The translations under genes were made by a program, and so were the position numbers. DNA of 64,000 nucleotides from an uncultured Corynebacterium sp. (GTDB taxonomy: Bacteria > Actinomycetota > Actinomycetes > Mycobacteriales > Mycobacteriaceae). Every line of letters begins with the position of its first letter. Position 1 is the stretch's first letter. The notes under the pieces are model-generated. The model was given only the letters and a program-made list of their open reading frames with translations, was not told where the DNA came from and ran no database searches. The stretch is taken from NCBI RefSeq assembly GCF_946221155.1, contig NZ_CAMIAN010000005.1, forward strand, positions 17,334 to 81,333. Direction: 5' to 3'. Below, piece by piece: positions 1 through 10,599 of this stretch.

Positions 1-1540
1 GGGCGAGGATGAAGACCTGGCTCAGCGCCCGCCGGTGGTTACCGTCATGGGTCACGTTGACCACGGTAAGACCCGCCTGCTGGATACGATCCGTAAGGCC
101 AATGTCGGTTCCGGCGAGGCCGGTGGCATCACCCAGCACATCGGTGCTTACCAGGTCTCCGTGAACATGGAGGGCGAGGATCGCCTGGTCACCTTCTTGG
201 ATACCCCGGGTCACGAGGCGTTCACCGCTATGCGTGCCCGTGGCGCCAAGTCCACCGATATTGCGATCCTGGTGGTCGCCGCGGATGACGGCGTGATGCC
301 ACAGACCGTGGAGGCTATCAACCACGCCAAGGCCGCCGAGATTCCGGTCGTGGTCGCGGTGAACAAGATCGATAAGGAAGGTGCCCAGCCGGACAAGATC
401 CGTGGCCAGCTGACCGAATACGGCCTCATTCCGGAGGAATACGGTGGCGAGACGATGTTCGTGGACATCTCCGCTAAGCAGGGCACTAACATCGATCAGC
501 TGCTGGAGTCCGTCCTGCTGACGGCCGATGCTTCGCTGGACTTGCGCGCTAACCCGGATATGGACGCCCAGGGTGTGGCCATTGAGGCACACCTCGACCG
601 TGGCCGTGGTCCGGTTGCGACGATCATCGTCCAGCGCGGTACCCTGCGCATCGGCGATTCCATCGTTGTTGGTGACGCCTACGGCCGCGTGCGCCGCATG
701 ATCGACGAGCACGGCAACGACGTCCAGGAGGCCGGCCCCTCCCGTCCGGTCCAGGTGCTCGGCCTGACCAGTGTGTCCGGTGCCGGCGATAATCTGCTGG
801 TTGTCGATGAGGACCGCACTGCCCGTCAGATCGCGGACCGTCGCGACGCCCGCCGCCGCAACGCGCTGGCTGCGCGCAGCCGTAAGCGCGTCTCCCTGGA
901 GGACCTGGATGCGGTGTTGAAGGAAACCAACACGCTGAACCTGATCCTGAAGGGCGACAACGCAGGTACGGTCGAGGCCCTGGAAGACGCACTGCTGAAG
1001 ATCGAGGTCGACGACGAGGTGGACCTGAACATCATCGACCGTGGTGTCGGTGCTGTGACGGAGACCAACGTCAACCTGGCTGCCGCTTCCGACGCGGTAA
1101 TCATCGGCTTCAACGTCCGTGCCGAGGGCAAGGCCACCGAGGTGGCCAACGCCGAGGGCGTGGATATCCGCTACTACTCGATCATCTACAAGGCGATCGA
1201 GGAAGTAGAGGCAGCGCTGAAGGGCATGCTGAAGCCCATCTACGAAGAGAAGCAGATCGGTACGGCGGAGATCCGCCAGATCTTCAAGGCTTCCTCCGTG
1301 GGCCTCATCGCAGGTTGCATGGTGGAGACCGGTAAGGTCCGCCGCAACGCCCAGGCGCGCCTGGTCCGCGACGGCAACGTCGTGGCGGAAAAGACGACGA
1401 TCGAGTCGCTGCGTCGCGAGAAGGACGACGTCACCGAGGTTTCCGCAGGCTACGAGTGCGGTATGGTGCTGTCGTACCCTGACATCCAGGTCGATGACAT
1501 CATCGAGGTCTTCGAACTGGTCGAGGTGCCGCGTACCTAA
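1..1540 (+). CDS. infB: Translation initiation factor IF-2 (5' end outside window)
   Basis: IF-2 is the GTPase that brings initiator tRNA to the 30S ribosome. The reading frame is open from base 2, so the gene starts upstream and only about 512 C-terminal residues are seen. The G domain is intact: GHVDHGKT (G1), DTPGHEAF (G3) and NKID (G4) are all visible near the start. Domains II, III and the fMet-tRNA-binding domain IV follow, ending in [11 protein letters not shown]. The variable N-terminal domain is not in the window. rbfA follows 62 bases later, the usual bacterial order. Confidence 0.97.
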   Translation, partial: GEDEDLAQRPPVVTVMGHVDHGKTRLLDTIRKANVGSGEAGGITQHIGAYQVSVNMEGEDRLVTFLDTPGHEAFTAMRARGAKSTDIAILVVAADDGVMPQTVEAINHAKAAEIPVVVAVNKIDKEGAQPDKIRGQLTEYGLIPEEYGGETMFVDISAKQGTNIDQLLESVLLTADASLDLRANPDMDAQGVAIEAHLDRGRGPVATIIVQRGTLRIGDSIVVGDAYGRVRRMIDEHGNDVQEAGPSRPVQVLGLTSVSGAGDNLLVVDEDRTARQIADRRDARRRNALAARSRKRVSLEDLDAVLKETNTLNLILKGDNAGTVEALEDALLKIEVDDEVDLNIIDRGVGAVTETNVNLAAASDAVIIGFNVRAEGKATEVANAEGVDIRYYSIIYKAIEEVEAALKGMLKPIYEEKQIGTAEIRQIFKASSVGLIAGCMVETGKVRRNAQARLVRDGNVVAEKTTIESLRREKDDVTEVSAGYECGMVLSYPDIQVDDIIEVFELVEVPRT

Positions 1541-1602
1541 AAGGCCGCGCACCTCGGAATTTGGAACTGTCTAGTGGCCTAAGTCTTGAGAAGGAGAAGT
1601 TA

Positions 1603-2028
1603 ATGGTTGATCACGCGCGTGCCGCGCGCATGGCCAAGCGCATTCAGCAGATTGTTGCCACGGCCATCGAGCGGCAAATTAAGGACCCGCGCCTGGAGTT
1701 CGTGACCATCACGGACGCGCGCGTAACCGGCGACCTTCACGATGCGACGGTGTTCTATACCGTGCGCGGCAAGACTGTGGATGCAGAGCCGGATACCGCT
1801 GCGGCGGAGGCGGCGCTGGCCAAGGCGACTGGACAGTTGCGCAAGATCGTCGGCGATCAGCTGAGCGTGCGTTTCACACCGACTTTGAGCTTTAGCTTAG
1901 ATACGGTTCCGGAAGCCTCTGCGCACTTCGAGGAGCTGCTGGCCCGGGCGAAGGCCCAGGACGAAGCTCTGCGTGCGCAGTCCGCGGGCGCCCGCCCGGC
2001 AGGCGACGAGGACCCGTACAAGCCGTAG
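1603..2028 (+). CDS. rbfA: Ribosome-binding factor A
   Basis: RbfA is a KH-fold factor for late maturation of the 30S subunit and the 16S rRNA 5' end. The 141-residue protein has the family pattern: an N-terminal [11 protein letters not shown] helix, then [19 protein letters not shown] and a C-terminal [12 protein letters not shown] strand. I chose ATG 1603 because AAGGAG lies at 1591-1596; an earlier in-frame start at 1561 has no such site. The last base of the stop codon is the first base of the GTG of the next gene, so the two are probably translationally coupled. Confidence 0.95.
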   Translation: MVDHARAARMAKRIQQIVATAIERQIKDPRLEFVTITDARVTGDLHDATVFYTVRGKTVDAEPDTAAAEAALAKATGQLRKIVGDQLSVRFTPTLSFSLDTVPEASAHFEELLARAKAQDEALRAQSAGARPAGDEDPYKP

Positions 2029-3341
2029 TGACTGCAAACGCTTCTACCGGCCAGGCCGATGCCCGCACTATCTTGGGGTTGGCCTGGCCGGCTCTTGTTG
2101 TATTGGCGGCCACGCCTTTGTATCTGTTGCTGGACACGGCGGTCGTTGGCCGTTTAGGTGCCGCCGACCTGGCCGCTCTGGCTGCGGGCGCTACGGTGCT
2201 GGGCACCGTCACCACGCAGCTGACTTTTCTTTCCTATGGCACTAGCGCTCGCGCTGCGCGTCACTACGGCGCAGGTCGCCGCTCTTCCGCGATCTATGAG
2301 GGAGTGCAGGCGACGTGGGTTGCTCTAGCTGTGGGAGCGCTGTTGGCCGGGGTTGTCTTCGCCTTCGCTCCGGCGATTATGGGCTTCTTTTCTAATGACG
2401 CCACCGTCGTTTCCGAAGCCACGAAATGGATTCGGGTGACCTGTGCTTCGATCATCCCGGCACTGTGCACCATGGCGGGCAACGGCTGGCTGCGGGGAAT
2501 GTCAAACACGAAGCTGCCGCTGTGGTTCACGCTGGCTGGGGTGATTCCGATGGCGGTGATCGTCCCGCTATCGGTCAATCGCTACGGGCTGGTCGGCTCG
2601 GCCTACGCCAACGTGCTGGGAGAGGTCATCATCGCCGTCTGTTTTCTGGGAGCGTTGGTGGTCTATTGGCGCGCGGAGGGGGACGGCAAATCCCTGGCTC
2701 CGAATTGGCCAGTTATTAAGTCGCAGCTGGTGATGGGGCGGGATCTAATCCTGCGCAGCCTGAGCTTCCAGGTGGCTTTCATTTCCGCGGCGGCGGTGGC
2801 AGGGCGCATGGGGCCGGCTCCGCTGGCTGCCCACCAGGTGTTGCTGCAGCTGTGGAACTTCCTGACGCTGGTGCTGGATTCCGTGGCCATTGCCGCCCAG
2901 GCACTGGTGGGCGCGGCCTTGGGCGCTGGTTCGGCCACGACGGCTCGCAAGGTTGGAGTCTCCGTGCTGCGCTTCTCTGTCGGCGCCAGCCTGGTGCTGG
3001 CCGCCGGGTTGGCTGCGGGTGCCCACGTAATCCCGCGCATTTTTACGACGGATGCCGATGTGCTGGCGACGATCGGCGGGCCGTGGTGGCTATTGGTGCT
3101 GTTGGTGCTGGCTGGGGGTGTGGTGTTCGCCTTGGATGGTGTGTTGCTGGGGGCGGCGGACGCGGCCTTCCTACGCACCGCCACCATCGTCTCGGTGCTG
3201 GCCGGGTTTATTCCGCTGGTGTGGCTTTCCTGGATCTTCGACTGGGGGTTGGTCGGCATCTGGTGGGGCTTGTTTAGCTTCATTGTGATCCGCCTGGCCT
3301 TCGTATCCTGGCGCTTCGTCGGTGATAAGTGGGTTAGCTAG
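2028..3341 (+). CDS. MATE-family (DinF-like) efflux transporter
   Basis: This 437-residue protein is almost entirely hydrophobic, with about twelve predicted membrane segments in two similar halves, as in MATE cation antiporters of the DinF branch. Such proteins export drugs or oxidised metabolites using a Na+ or H+ gradient; the substrate here is unknown. GTG 2028 overlaps the rbfA stop by one base, so it is co-expressed with infB-rbfA. DinF-like genes sit here in other corynebacteria as I remember them. I see no LexA box in front of it, so the DinF name does not imply SOS control. Confidence 0.85.
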   Translation: MTANASTGQADARTILGLAWPALVVLAATPLYLLLDTAVVGRLGAADLAALAAGATVLGTVTTQLTFLSYGTSARAARHYGAGRRSSAIYEGVQATWVALAVGALLAGVVFAFAPAIMGFFSNDATVVSEATKWIRVTCASIIPALCTMAGNGWLRGMSNTKLPLWFTLAGVIPMAVIVPLSVNRYGLVGSAYANVLGEVIIAVCFLGALVVYWRAEGDGKSLAPNWPVIKSQLVMGRDLILRSLSFQVAFISAAAVAGRMGPAPLAAHQVLLQLWNFLTLVLDSVAIAAQALVGAALGAGSATTARKVGVSVLRFSVGASLVLAAGLAAGAHVIPRIFTTDADVLATIGGPWWLLVLLVLAGGVVFALDGVLLGAADAAFLRTATIVSVLAGFIPLVWLSWIFDWGLVGIWWGLFSFIVIRLAFVSWRFVGDKWVS

Positions 3342-3391
3342 TGTTAAACTTGTTAACCGTTGTGACCTGATGCAAAGAGGGGGAGTGCCCG

Positions 3392-4213
3392 ATGTCCCGA
3401 ACGCTATGGGCCGTCAGCGACTTGCACGTGCGCGCCCCCGGCAACCTGGATCTGGTCCGCGAGCACGTCCGGCCTGCGAACCCTGCCGACTGGCTCATTG
3501 TGGCCGGGGACATCGCTGAGGACCTGCCCACCATCGAGCGGACGCTAGGGCTGCTTCAGAGCCGCTTCGCCCAGGTGATCTACACCCCCGGAAACCACGA
3601 GATCTATAGCCGCACCAGCGACACCACGCATGGTCGCGCAAAGTACGATGCCGTCATCGGGGTCGCTCAACGCCTCGGGGTGCTCACCCCGGAGGATCCC
3701 TTCCCGATGTTCGCGGGCCATACCGTGGTGCCGCTGTTCACCCTCTACGATCACTCGTGGCGTGACTCTTCTATGACGCCCACTGCAGCGCTGGCGGCAG
3801 CTCGCGACAAAGGCATTGTGTTGATGGACGACCTGGCGATAGCGCCGTATGAGGACGTGATTCTGTGGTGTCGTGAGCGGCTACGCTACTCGGTACGTCG
3901 GCTGGCGTCTGTGGAGGGGCCGACCATTTTGGTGAATCACTGGCCGCTGGCGCGGGAGGCGATGAATAACGTCCGCCATCAGGAAATCGGCTTGTGGTCG
4001 GGTACGCGGCACACGCAGGAATGGCCTCAGCGCTATCGAGCGCGAATGGTGATCTATGGCCATCTGCACATTCCGGTAGAATTTCCGCTCGGCAATGTAA
4101 CACATGCGGAAGTCTCACTCGGTTATCCGAGAGAGAGGAAGGTTAGCCTTCCGCCCCGCTTAGAAAAGAAATTGTGGCCCTACCCAGTACTCGTCGAGGA
4201 GGTGACAGCATGA
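3392..4213 (+). CDS. Calcineurin-like metallophosphoesterase
   Basis: This is a 273-residue cytoplasmic enzyme of the dinuclear metallophosphoesterase fold. The metal-binding motifs appear in order: SDLHV near residue 9, GDIAED near 35, GNHE near 67, NHWPL near 175 and YGHLHIP near 223. The substrate is unknown. ATG 3392 follows a purine-rich AGAGGGGG element. Its stop overlaps the start of the phosphopantetheinyl transferase gene in the four bases ATGA, so the two form a coupled pair. The same pairing occurs in related corynebacteria as I remember them. Confidence 0.88.
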   Translation: MSRTLWAVSDLHVRAPGNLDLVREHVRPANPADWLIVAGDIAEDLPTIERTLGLLQSRFAQVIYTPGNHEIYSRTSDTTHGRAKYDAVIGVAQRLGVLTPEDPFPMFAGHTVVPLFTLYDHSWRDSSMTPTAALAAARDKGIVLMDDLAIAPYEDVILWCRERLRYSVRRLASVEGPTILVNHWPLAREAMNNVRHQEIGLWSGTRHTQEWPQRYRARMVIYGHLHIPVEFPLGNVTHAEVSLGYPRERKVSLPPRLEKKLWPYPVLVEEVTA

Positions 4214-4941
4214 GGCACAACGGAACACTCGCAACGGCTCCCGTGGATCTGGCAATCGTGGAGAGCTTCGGCGCGCAGCAGCCGACCATTCCGCGCGGAT
4301 TGCTGCCACGGGGTACGGCCTGTGCAGAGATGCACAGCGTCCAGGGGGACCTGAGTCAGTTCCATGCCCTCTCTGCGGAGGAGCAGGCACTGGTGGAGGG
4401 AGCCGTGGACCGACGGAAGGCTGACTTCGGCGATTCTCGTTGGTGCGCGCACCAGGCGCTAAAGAACTTTATGGACGCGCACCCGCCGATCTTGCGAGGC
4501 CCACGTGGGATGCCGCTGTTTCCACACGGAATCTCCGGGTCCCTGACCCACACCGATAGTTTCCGCGCGGCATTGCTGGCGCCATCCGACCGCTGGGCAT
4601 CGGTGGGCATTGATGTCGAGGTGGCTCGTCCACTGCCGGAGGGCGTATTCAACACGATCGCCAACCTGGGCGAGCAGCGTCGCATCCACAAGACGATGCG
4701 CTCCGAGGATTTGCAGCTGCTGGACACCGTGCTGTTCAGCGCGAAGGAAGCAACCTACAAGACCTGGTTCCCGCTGACGCACCGCTTCCTGGATTTCGAC
4801 CAGGCAGACATCGACCTGCGGCCCGACGGCACGTTCACCTCGTACCTGCTGGCGCGCCCGGTGCCGGTGCCGTTCATCCAGGGGCGCTGGACCATCCGCA
4901 ACGGCTACGTGATCACAGCCGCGGCCGTTCCGGCTCGCTAG
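4210..4941 (+). CDS. 4'-phosphopantetheinyl transferase (PptT/EntD type)
   Basis: This enzyme moves phosphopantetheine from CoA to carrier proteins. In corynebacteria its targets are expected to be FAS-I and the mycolate condensing enzyme Pks13. The 243-residue protein has the Sfp/EntD signature: GIDVE (the Mg-binding pair) and FSAKEATYK about 50 residues later. ATG 4210 overlaps the upstream stop and has AGGAGGTGACA just before it. The convergent truB gene shares the four-base CTAG at the stop. It is the only carrier-activating enzyme in this window. Confidence 0.9.
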   Translation: MRHNGTLATAPVDLAIVESFGAQQPTIPRGLLPRGTACAEMHSVQGDLSQFHALSAEEQALVEGAVDRRKADFGDSRWCAHQALKNFMDAHPPILRGPRGMPLFPHGISGSLTHTDSFRAALLAPSDRWASVGIDVEVARPLPEGVFNTIANLGEQRRIHKTMRSEDLQLLDTVLFSAKEATYKTWFPLTHRFLDFDQADIDLRPDGTFTSYLLARPVPVPFIQGRWTIRNGYVITAAAVPAR

Positions 4942-5864
4942 TCCATTCCCGCCGGGCGGGCGACGAACACACTGGAAGCGCGCTTACCCTTCTCCTCGAT
5001 TAGCGCGATGGCCTGCCCGGACGGCGTGACCGCCGCGCGCACGCCTTTGTAACCGACCGGCTCCAGCCATTTGCCCAGGGAGAGGTCTACTCCCTCCGAT
5101 TCGCTGATCTCGCGAGTCTCGAAACAGCGCACCATAGCCTCGTCCAAATTGAGGGTCAGGTTTGGATCCTCCTCGAGCTGCTCCAACGTGCGCGCTTCGG
5201 AGACGTCGAAAGGGCCGACTGAGGTACGGCGGAGCTGTGTGAGGTGTCCACCCACGCCCAAAGCCTCGCCGACGTCCCGGGCAATCGCCCTAATGTAGGT
5301 GCCGCTGGAGCAGTGCACGGATATGCGGGCATCGATGCAAGAGGTGGCGTCATCAACAACAACATCGTGCACGTCCAGAGAAAAGATCGTGACGGGCCGT
5401 TCGGGGAGTACAACGTCGTGGCCCTCGCGGACGAGCTCGTGGGCGCGCTTGCCGTCAATCTTGATGGAAGAAACCGAGGTCGGGCGTTGCATGATATCGC
5501 CCTGTTGTGCAGCGAAGGCGTCGCGGATTTGCTGTTCTGTCAGCGCCTGTAGTTCCTGCGGAGATGCGGTGGACAGCACGTCGCCCTGTGCATCGTCGGT
5601 GTGGGTGGCGGTTCCTAGCCGGACGGTGGCCTCGTAGCGCTTGTCGTGTGCGACGACGTGGGCCAAGAATTTTGTCCCTCTTTCGACGCCCACAACAAGC
5701 AGCCCTGTGGCCATCGGATCGAGGGTGCCCGAATGGCCGACCCGGCGCGTACCCATGATCCGGCGGAGCTTGGCCACCATGTCGTGCGAGGTGGGGCCGG
5801 CGGGCTTGTCTATCAGGACTACCCCGGAACGGCTCAGTACGGAACGGGCACTGCGTTGGTTCAT
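4938..5864 (-). CDS. truB: tRNA pseudouridine(55) synthase
   Basis: TruB makes pseudouridine 55 in the T-loop of tRNAs. The 308-residue protein carries DKPAGPTSHD, the RVGHSGTLDP motif with the catalytic Asp, and KIDGKRAHELVREG. A C-terminal domain of about 70 residues follows, as in actinobacterial TruB. I chose ATG 5864 over a GTG at 5870. TAGTCT at 5871-5876 would be the -10, and it abuts that GTG but sits 6 bases before the ATG. The gene is divergent from ribF and would be leaderless. Confidence 0.95.
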   Translation of the reverse strand: MNQRSARSVLSRSGVVLIDKPAGPTSHDMVAKLRRIMGTRRVGHSGTLDPMATGLLVVGVERGTKFLAHVVAHDKRYEATVRLGTATHTDDAQGDVLSTASPQELQALTEQQIRDAFAAQQGDIMQRPTSVSSIKIDGKRAHELVREGHDVVLPERPVTIFSLDVHDVVVDDATSCIDARISVHCSSGTYIRAIARDVGEALGVGGHLTQLRRTSVGPFDVSEARTLEQLEEDPNLTLNLDEAMVRCFETREISESEGVDLSLGKWLEPVGYKGVRAAVTPSGQAIALIEEKGKRASSVFVARPAGMD

Positions 5865-5870
5865 ACCCAC

Positions 5871-5876
5871 AGACTA
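5871..5876 (-). promoter_or_regulatory. Candidate -10 of truB
   Basis: TAGTCT on the minus strand ends 6 bases before the truB ATG, matching the corynebacterial TANNNT element for a leaderless mRNA. No Shine-Dalgarno sequence is present. Confidence 0.6.
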
Positions 5877-5881
5877 TCGAC

Positions 5882-5887
5882 TAGCAT
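5882..5887 (+). promoter_or_regulatory. Candidate -10 of ribF
   Basis: TAGCAT ends 7 bases before GTG 5895, as expected for a leaderless transcript. It lies five bases from the opposite-strand truB -10, so the two promoters are back to back. Confidence 0.55.
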
Positions 5888-5894
5888 GCAACGT

Positions 5895-6875
5895 GTGAGT
5901 ATCTGGTACGGACTGGACAGAATTCCCGAACACCTGGCAGCCGGCGGCACCGTCGTGACCATTGGCGTGTTCGATGGCGTGCACCGCGGGCACCAAGAAC
6001 TGCTGCAGCGGGCGGTGGAGCTGGCTCGCGAACGGGGAGTGCCAAGCGTGATGTTCACCTTCGACCCGCACCCGACGGTCGTCTTTAGGCCGGAGGCGGT
6101 CCCGCCGTTGCTGTCGAGCGTGCGCCGTCGCGCGGAGCTGGCGCACGAGTACGGCATTGACCACGTCGTTGTCGTTTCCTTCACCAAGGAGATCGCCAGC
6201 TGGTCGCCGGAGGAATACGTGGACCAGGTGCTGGTGAATATGCTGAACGCCAAGGCTGTGGTGGTGGGGAACAACTTCACCTTCGGACACAAGGCCGCGG
6301 GCACGCCCGAGACGCTGCGCGAGTTAGGGGAGGCGCGGGGCATGCGGGTGGACGTGCTGGAGCTGCTGGAAGACGGCGATCATGTGGTCTGCTCCACGTG
6401 GATACGTCAGGCACTGGCCGAGGGCAACGTTGACGGGGCGAACGAGGCGCTAGGGAGGTACTTCCGCGTAGCCGGGGAGGTGACCCACGGTGCCGGCCGC
6501 GGCGGTAGGGCGCTGGGGTTCCCCACGGCCAACCTGTACTTCGCCGAGAAGTTCGCCTTGCCCGCCGACGGCGTTTATGCCGGCTATGTGACGATTCTGC
6601 CGGGGCACGGAATTTCCACTGGTGCGACTATCGGCACCATGCCGGTGGGCGAGCGGCTGCCGGCTGCGATCTCCGTCGGTACTAATCCCACCTTCGGCCA
6701 CGAACCGCGCAGCGTGGAGAGCTTCATCCTGGACCACGATGCCGACCTTTATGGCCTGGATATCGCGGTGGAGTTCGTACACCACCTGCGGGGAATGGAG
6801 ACGTACAACTCCCTAGACGAGTTGATCGAGGCCATTGGTCGGGACGTCACCGACACCCGCAAGGCGCTGGGATAA
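5895..6875 (+). CDS. ribF: Bifunctional riboflavin kinase / FAD synthetase
   Basis: RibF converts riboflavin to FMN and then FAD. The N-terminal adenylyltransferase domain has GVFDGVHRGHQ near residue 25. The C-terminal kinase domain has RALGFPTANLY near residue 205 and ends with the usual helical DELIEAIGRDV segment. GTG 5895 gives 326 residues beginning VSIWYGLDRIP. An ATG at 5886 would add three residues but overlaps the candidate -10 TAGCAT (5882-5887). The gene reads away from truB, and rpsO with its own promoter follows. Confidence 0.93.
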   Translation: MSIWYGLDRIPEHLAAGGTVVTIGVFDGVHRGHQELLQRAVELARERGVPSVMFTFDPHPTVVFRPEAVPPLLSSVRRRAELAHEYGIDHVVVVSFTKEIASWSPEEYVDQVLVNMLNAKAVVVGNNFTFGHKAAGTPETLRELGEARGMRVDVLELLEDGDHVVCSTWIRQALAEGNVDGANEALGRYFRVAGEVTHGAGRGGRALGFPTANLYFAEKFALPADGVYAGYVTILPGHGISTGATIGTMPVGERLPAAISVGTNPTFGHEPRSVESFILDHDADLYGLDIAVEFVHHLRGMETYNSLDELIEAIGRDVTDTRKALG

Positions 6876-6880
6876 GCGTT

Positions 6881-6910
6881 TTGGGAACTGGCGTCTGGGC
6901 GTGGTAGACT
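6881..6910 (+). promoter_or_regulatory. rpsO promoter
   Basis: TTGGGA at 6881-6886 and TAGACT at 6905-6910 are separated by 18 bases. A start near 6917 would give an rpsO leader of about 78 bases. Confidence 0.6.
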
Positions 6911-6919
6911 CCCCAGGTC

Positions 6920-6947
6920 TAGCGACTGTGGTCTGCGGTAGTCGCTG
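6920..6947 (+). promoter_or_regulatory. Hairpin in the rpsO leader
   Basis: AGCGACT (6921-6927) pairs perfectly with AGTCGCT (6940-6946), and G-T wobbles extend the stem at both ends. It sits just after the inferred transcription start and well before the ribosome binding site. S15 commonly represses its own mRNA through such leader structures. Confidence 0.5.
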
Positions 6948-6994
6948 GTGAAACCTTTCGCGCGGACTGAAATAACTAACAAGGAGATTCATCC

Positions 6995-7264
6995 ATGGCA
7001 CTGTCCAAGGAACAGAAGACCGAGACTCTCAAGGAGTTCGGCCTGCACGAGACCGACACGGGCTCCCCGGAAGCTCAGATCGCACTGCTGACCGTTCGCA
7101 TCCGTCAGCTGACCGAGCACCTGAAGTACCACAAGCACGACCACCACTCCCGCCGTGGCCTGCTGCTGCTGGTTGGTCGCCGCAAGGGCCTGCTGAAGTA
7201 CCTGGCTGAGAACAACGTTGATCGTTACCGCTCCTTGATCGAGCGCCTGGGTCTGCGTCGCTAA
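6995..7264 (+). CDS. rpsO: 30S ribosomal protein S15
   Basis: S15 is a primary binder of the central domain of 16S rRNA. The 89-residue protein is full length and has the family core [29 protein letters not shown] and the C-terminal [11 protein letters not shown] 6995 has AAGGAG at 6981-6986. It has its own promoter and a strong terminator, so it is a single-gene unit between ribF and pnp, the usual rpsO-pnp neighbourhood. Confidence 0.98.
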   Translation: MALSKEQKTETLKEFGLHETDTGSPEAQIALLTVRIRQLTEHLKYHKHDHHSRRGLLLLVGRRKGLLKYLAENNVDRYRSLIERLGLRR

Positions 7265-7273
7265 AGCTTTAAG

Positions 7274-7318
7274 ACAAACGCCCGCCACCTCTCAAAGGAC
7301 GAGGTGGCGGGCGTTTGT
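7274..7318 (+). terminator. Strong terminator after rpsO
   Basis: An 18-base perfect inverted repeat (7274-7291 with 7301-7318) flanks a 9-base loop, and the stem is G+C rich. Only a short T-containing tail follows, as is common in actinobacteria. Confidence 0.85.
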
Positions 7319-7481
7319 GCTATTTCGTGCTAGTCTTGATGCCGGTTAAAAACTCAAAGCCAATCGAATAGTTAAAGAAAACTTCCACGTCGGTGGCGTC
7401 GGCACCGAAGACCAGACGAACAGACAACCGCCGTGGAGTGCAACGCAAGGTAACGCAGAAAGGCGATTGCGAAACCCCATT

Positions 7482-9776
7482 ATGAGTACGAAGAAGCAGA
7501 ACATCCAAGCAGAGCTCGTTGACCCAGATGCCGGTGTGTGGGAAGTAGAGGCCACCATTGATAACGGCGACTTCGGCACCCGCAGCATCCGCTTTGAAAC
7601 CGGGCTGTTGGCCCGCCAGGCCGATGGGGCAGTGACGGCCTACCTGGACGAGGACACGATGCTGCTGTCCACCACCGCCGCCTCCCGCCAGCCGCGCGAG
7701 GGCATCGATTTCTTCCCGCTGACCGTGGATGTGGAAGAGCGCATGTACTCCGTCGGCCGCATTCCAGGCAGCTTCTTCCGCCGCGAGGGTCGCCCGGGCA
7801 CGGATGCGATCCTGGCCGCTCGCCTGATCGACCGTCCGCTGCGTCCCACCTTCGTGCGCGGCCTGCGCAACGAGGTGCAGGTCATCGTGACCGTGCTGTC
7901 GATGGATCCGAAGGATCGCTACGACGTGCTGGCCATCAACGGTGCTTCCGCCTCCACCCAGCTGTCCGGCCTGCCGGTTTCCGGCCCGGTGGGTGGCGTG
8001 CGCATGGCGCTGGTTGTCGATTCCGACCACCCGGAGGGCCAGTGGGTTGCTTTCCCGACGCGCGAGCAGGAGGAGAAGGCCATCTTCGAGCTGGTCGTCG
8101 CCGGTCGCGTGACCGAGCCGGTGAAGCCCGCTCGCGGACGTGGTCGCGGTCGCGGCAAGGGTGCGGGCAGCAGCGAGCCGAACGTTGCCGTCATGATGGT
8201 CGAGGCCGGTGCCACCGATAACGTTGTCGAGCGCGTCGCAGAGGGCGCACCGGCACCGACCGAGGAGGTTGTGGCGCAGGGTATCGAGGCCGCTAAGCCG
8301 TTTATCGCCACGCTCTGTGAGGCACAGAATGCTCTGGCTAAGGCTGTGGACGCCGAGACGCGCGAGTTCGAGCTGTTCCCGCCCTTTGGCGAGGATGTTT
8401 TCGCCTCTGTTCAGGCGGAAGCGCTGGATGCGTTGGAAGACATCATGGCCATCGCCGACAAGCAGGAGCGCGACGAGGCTCTGGCTGCGAACATGCAGGC
8501 TAACGTTGATGAGCTGCTGCCGGAGTTCCCGGAGCGTGAGGCGGAGATCCGCGCGGCTCACAACGAGGTCACCAAGGCCGTGGTGCGTCGCCGCATCCTG
8601 GAGGAGGGCTTCCGCATCGATGGCCGCGACAGCACCACGATCCGCGACCTGGGCATTGTTGTCCAACTAGTCCCGCGTGCTCACGGCTCCGCCCTCTTCG
8701 AGCGCGGCGAGACCCAGATCCTGGGCGTGACCACCCTGGACATGCTGAAGATGGAGCAGCAGATTGACTCGCTGGGGCCGGAGACCACGAAGCGCTACAT
8801 CCACCACTACAACTTCCCGCCTTACTCCACTGGCGAGACCGGACGCGTGGGCTCCCCGAAGCGCCGCGAGATCGGCCACGGTGCGCTGGCGGAACGCGCA
8901 CTGACGCCCGTCATCCCCAGCCGCGATGACTTCCCGTACACGATCCGTCAGGTCTCAGAGGCTCTGAGCTCCAATGGCTCGACCTCCATGGGTTCCGTGT
9001 GTGCATCGACCCTGAGCCTGTACAACGCTGGCGTGCCGCTGAAGGCTCCGGTGGCGGGTATCGCTATGGGCTTGGTGACCGGCAAGGTTGGCAAGGCCGG
9101 TAAGGACAAGTACGTCACCCTGACTGACATCCTCGGAGCCGAGGACGCCTTTGGCGACATGGACTTTAAGGTTGCGGGTACTCCCGACTTCGTTACGGCT
9201 CTGCAGTTGGATACCAAGCTGGATGGCATTCCTTCCGACGTTCTGGCGGAGGCGCTGCAGCAGGCACGTACCGCACGCCTGGAGATCCTGCAGCTGATGG
9301 ACGAGGCCATCGACTCTCCGGACGACATGAGCGACCTGGCTCCGCACATCACCAGCATCAACATCCCACAGAACAAGATCGGTGAGGTCATTGGCCCGAA
9401 GGGCAAGACCATCAACCAGATCACCGAGGAGACCGGTGCGAACATCACCATCGAGGACGATGGCACGGTGTTCATCTCCGCCGTCGGCGGCGAGTCTGCA
9501 CGCGAGGCGGAGGAGAAGATCAACGCCATCGCCAACCCGCAGCAGCCGAAGGTGGGCGACCGCTTCCTGGGCACGGTAGTAAAGACCACCGCGTTTGGTG
9601 CATTCGTTTCCCTGCTGCCGGGTAGGGACGGCCTGATCCACATCTCCAACCTGGGTGGCGACCGCCGCATCGAGCGCGTGGAGGACGAGGTCTCGGTGGG
9701 CGACAAGCTCGAAGTGGAGATCGCGGACATCGATAACCGCGGCAAGATCTCCCTGGTCCTGGTCGAAGACAACTAA
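7482..9776 (+). CDS. pnp: Polynucleotide phosphorylase
   Basis: PNPase degrades RNA from the 3' end with phosphate and is also called guanosine pentaphosphate synthetase in actinobacteria. The 764 residues hold two RNase PH domains with a helical linker. A KH domain follows ([15 protein letters not shown] near 632), then an S1 domain ([18 protein letters not shown] near 694). An Arg-Gly repeat near residues 214-228 looks like an insertion in the first half. ATG 7482 starts MSTKKQN. A TTG at 7467 sits closer to an AAAGG element (7459-7463) and is an alternative. The 217 bases after rpsO hold its terminator and no other clear structure. Confidence 0.96.
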   Translation: MSTKKQNIQAELVDPDAGVWEVEATIDNGDFGTRSIRFETGLLARQADGAVTAYLDEDTMLLSTTAASRQPREGIDFFPLTVDVEERMYSVGRIPGSFFRREGRPGTDAILAARLIDRPLRPTFVRGLRNEVQVIVTVLSMDPKDRYDVLAINGASASTQLSGLPVSGPVGGVRMALVVDSDHPEGQWVAFPTREQEEKAIFELVVAGRVTEPVKPARGRGRGRGKGAGSSEPNVAVMMVEAGATDNVVERVAEGAPAPTEEVVAQGIEAAKPFIATLCEAQNALAKAVDAETREFELFPPFGEDVFASVQAEALDALEDIMAIADKQERDEALAANMQANVDELLPEFPEREAEIRAAHNEVTKAVVRRRILEEGFRIDGRDSTTIRDLGIVVQLVPRAHGSALFERGETQILGVTTLDMLKMEQQIDSLGPETTKRYIHHYNFPPYSTGETGRVGSPKRREIGHGALAERALTPVIPSRDDFPYTIRQVSEALSSNGSTSMGSVCASTLSLYNAGVPLKAPVAGIAMGLVTGKVGKAGKDKYVTLTDILGAEDAFGDMDFKVAGTPDFVTALQLDTKLDGIPSDVLAEALQQARTARLEILQLMDEAIDSPDDMSDLAPHITSINIPQNKIGEVIGPKGKTINQITEETGANITIEDDGTVFISAVGGESAREAEEKINAIANPQQPKVGDRFLGTVVKTTAFGAFVSLLPGRDGLIHISNLGGDRRIERVEDEVSVGDKLEVEIADIDNRGKISLVLVEDN

Positions 9777-9819
9777 CCACTAGCTACGGGCTAATTGAGA
9801 GCTATTAAGGAGCGATTGA

Positions 9820-10596
<777 letters not shown>

Positions 10597-10599
10597 TTC

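Noticed and set aside
7320..8666. A 448-codon open frame opposite the start of pnp
   Set aside because: It is the shadow of the pnp codon phase and would begin inside the PNPase core.
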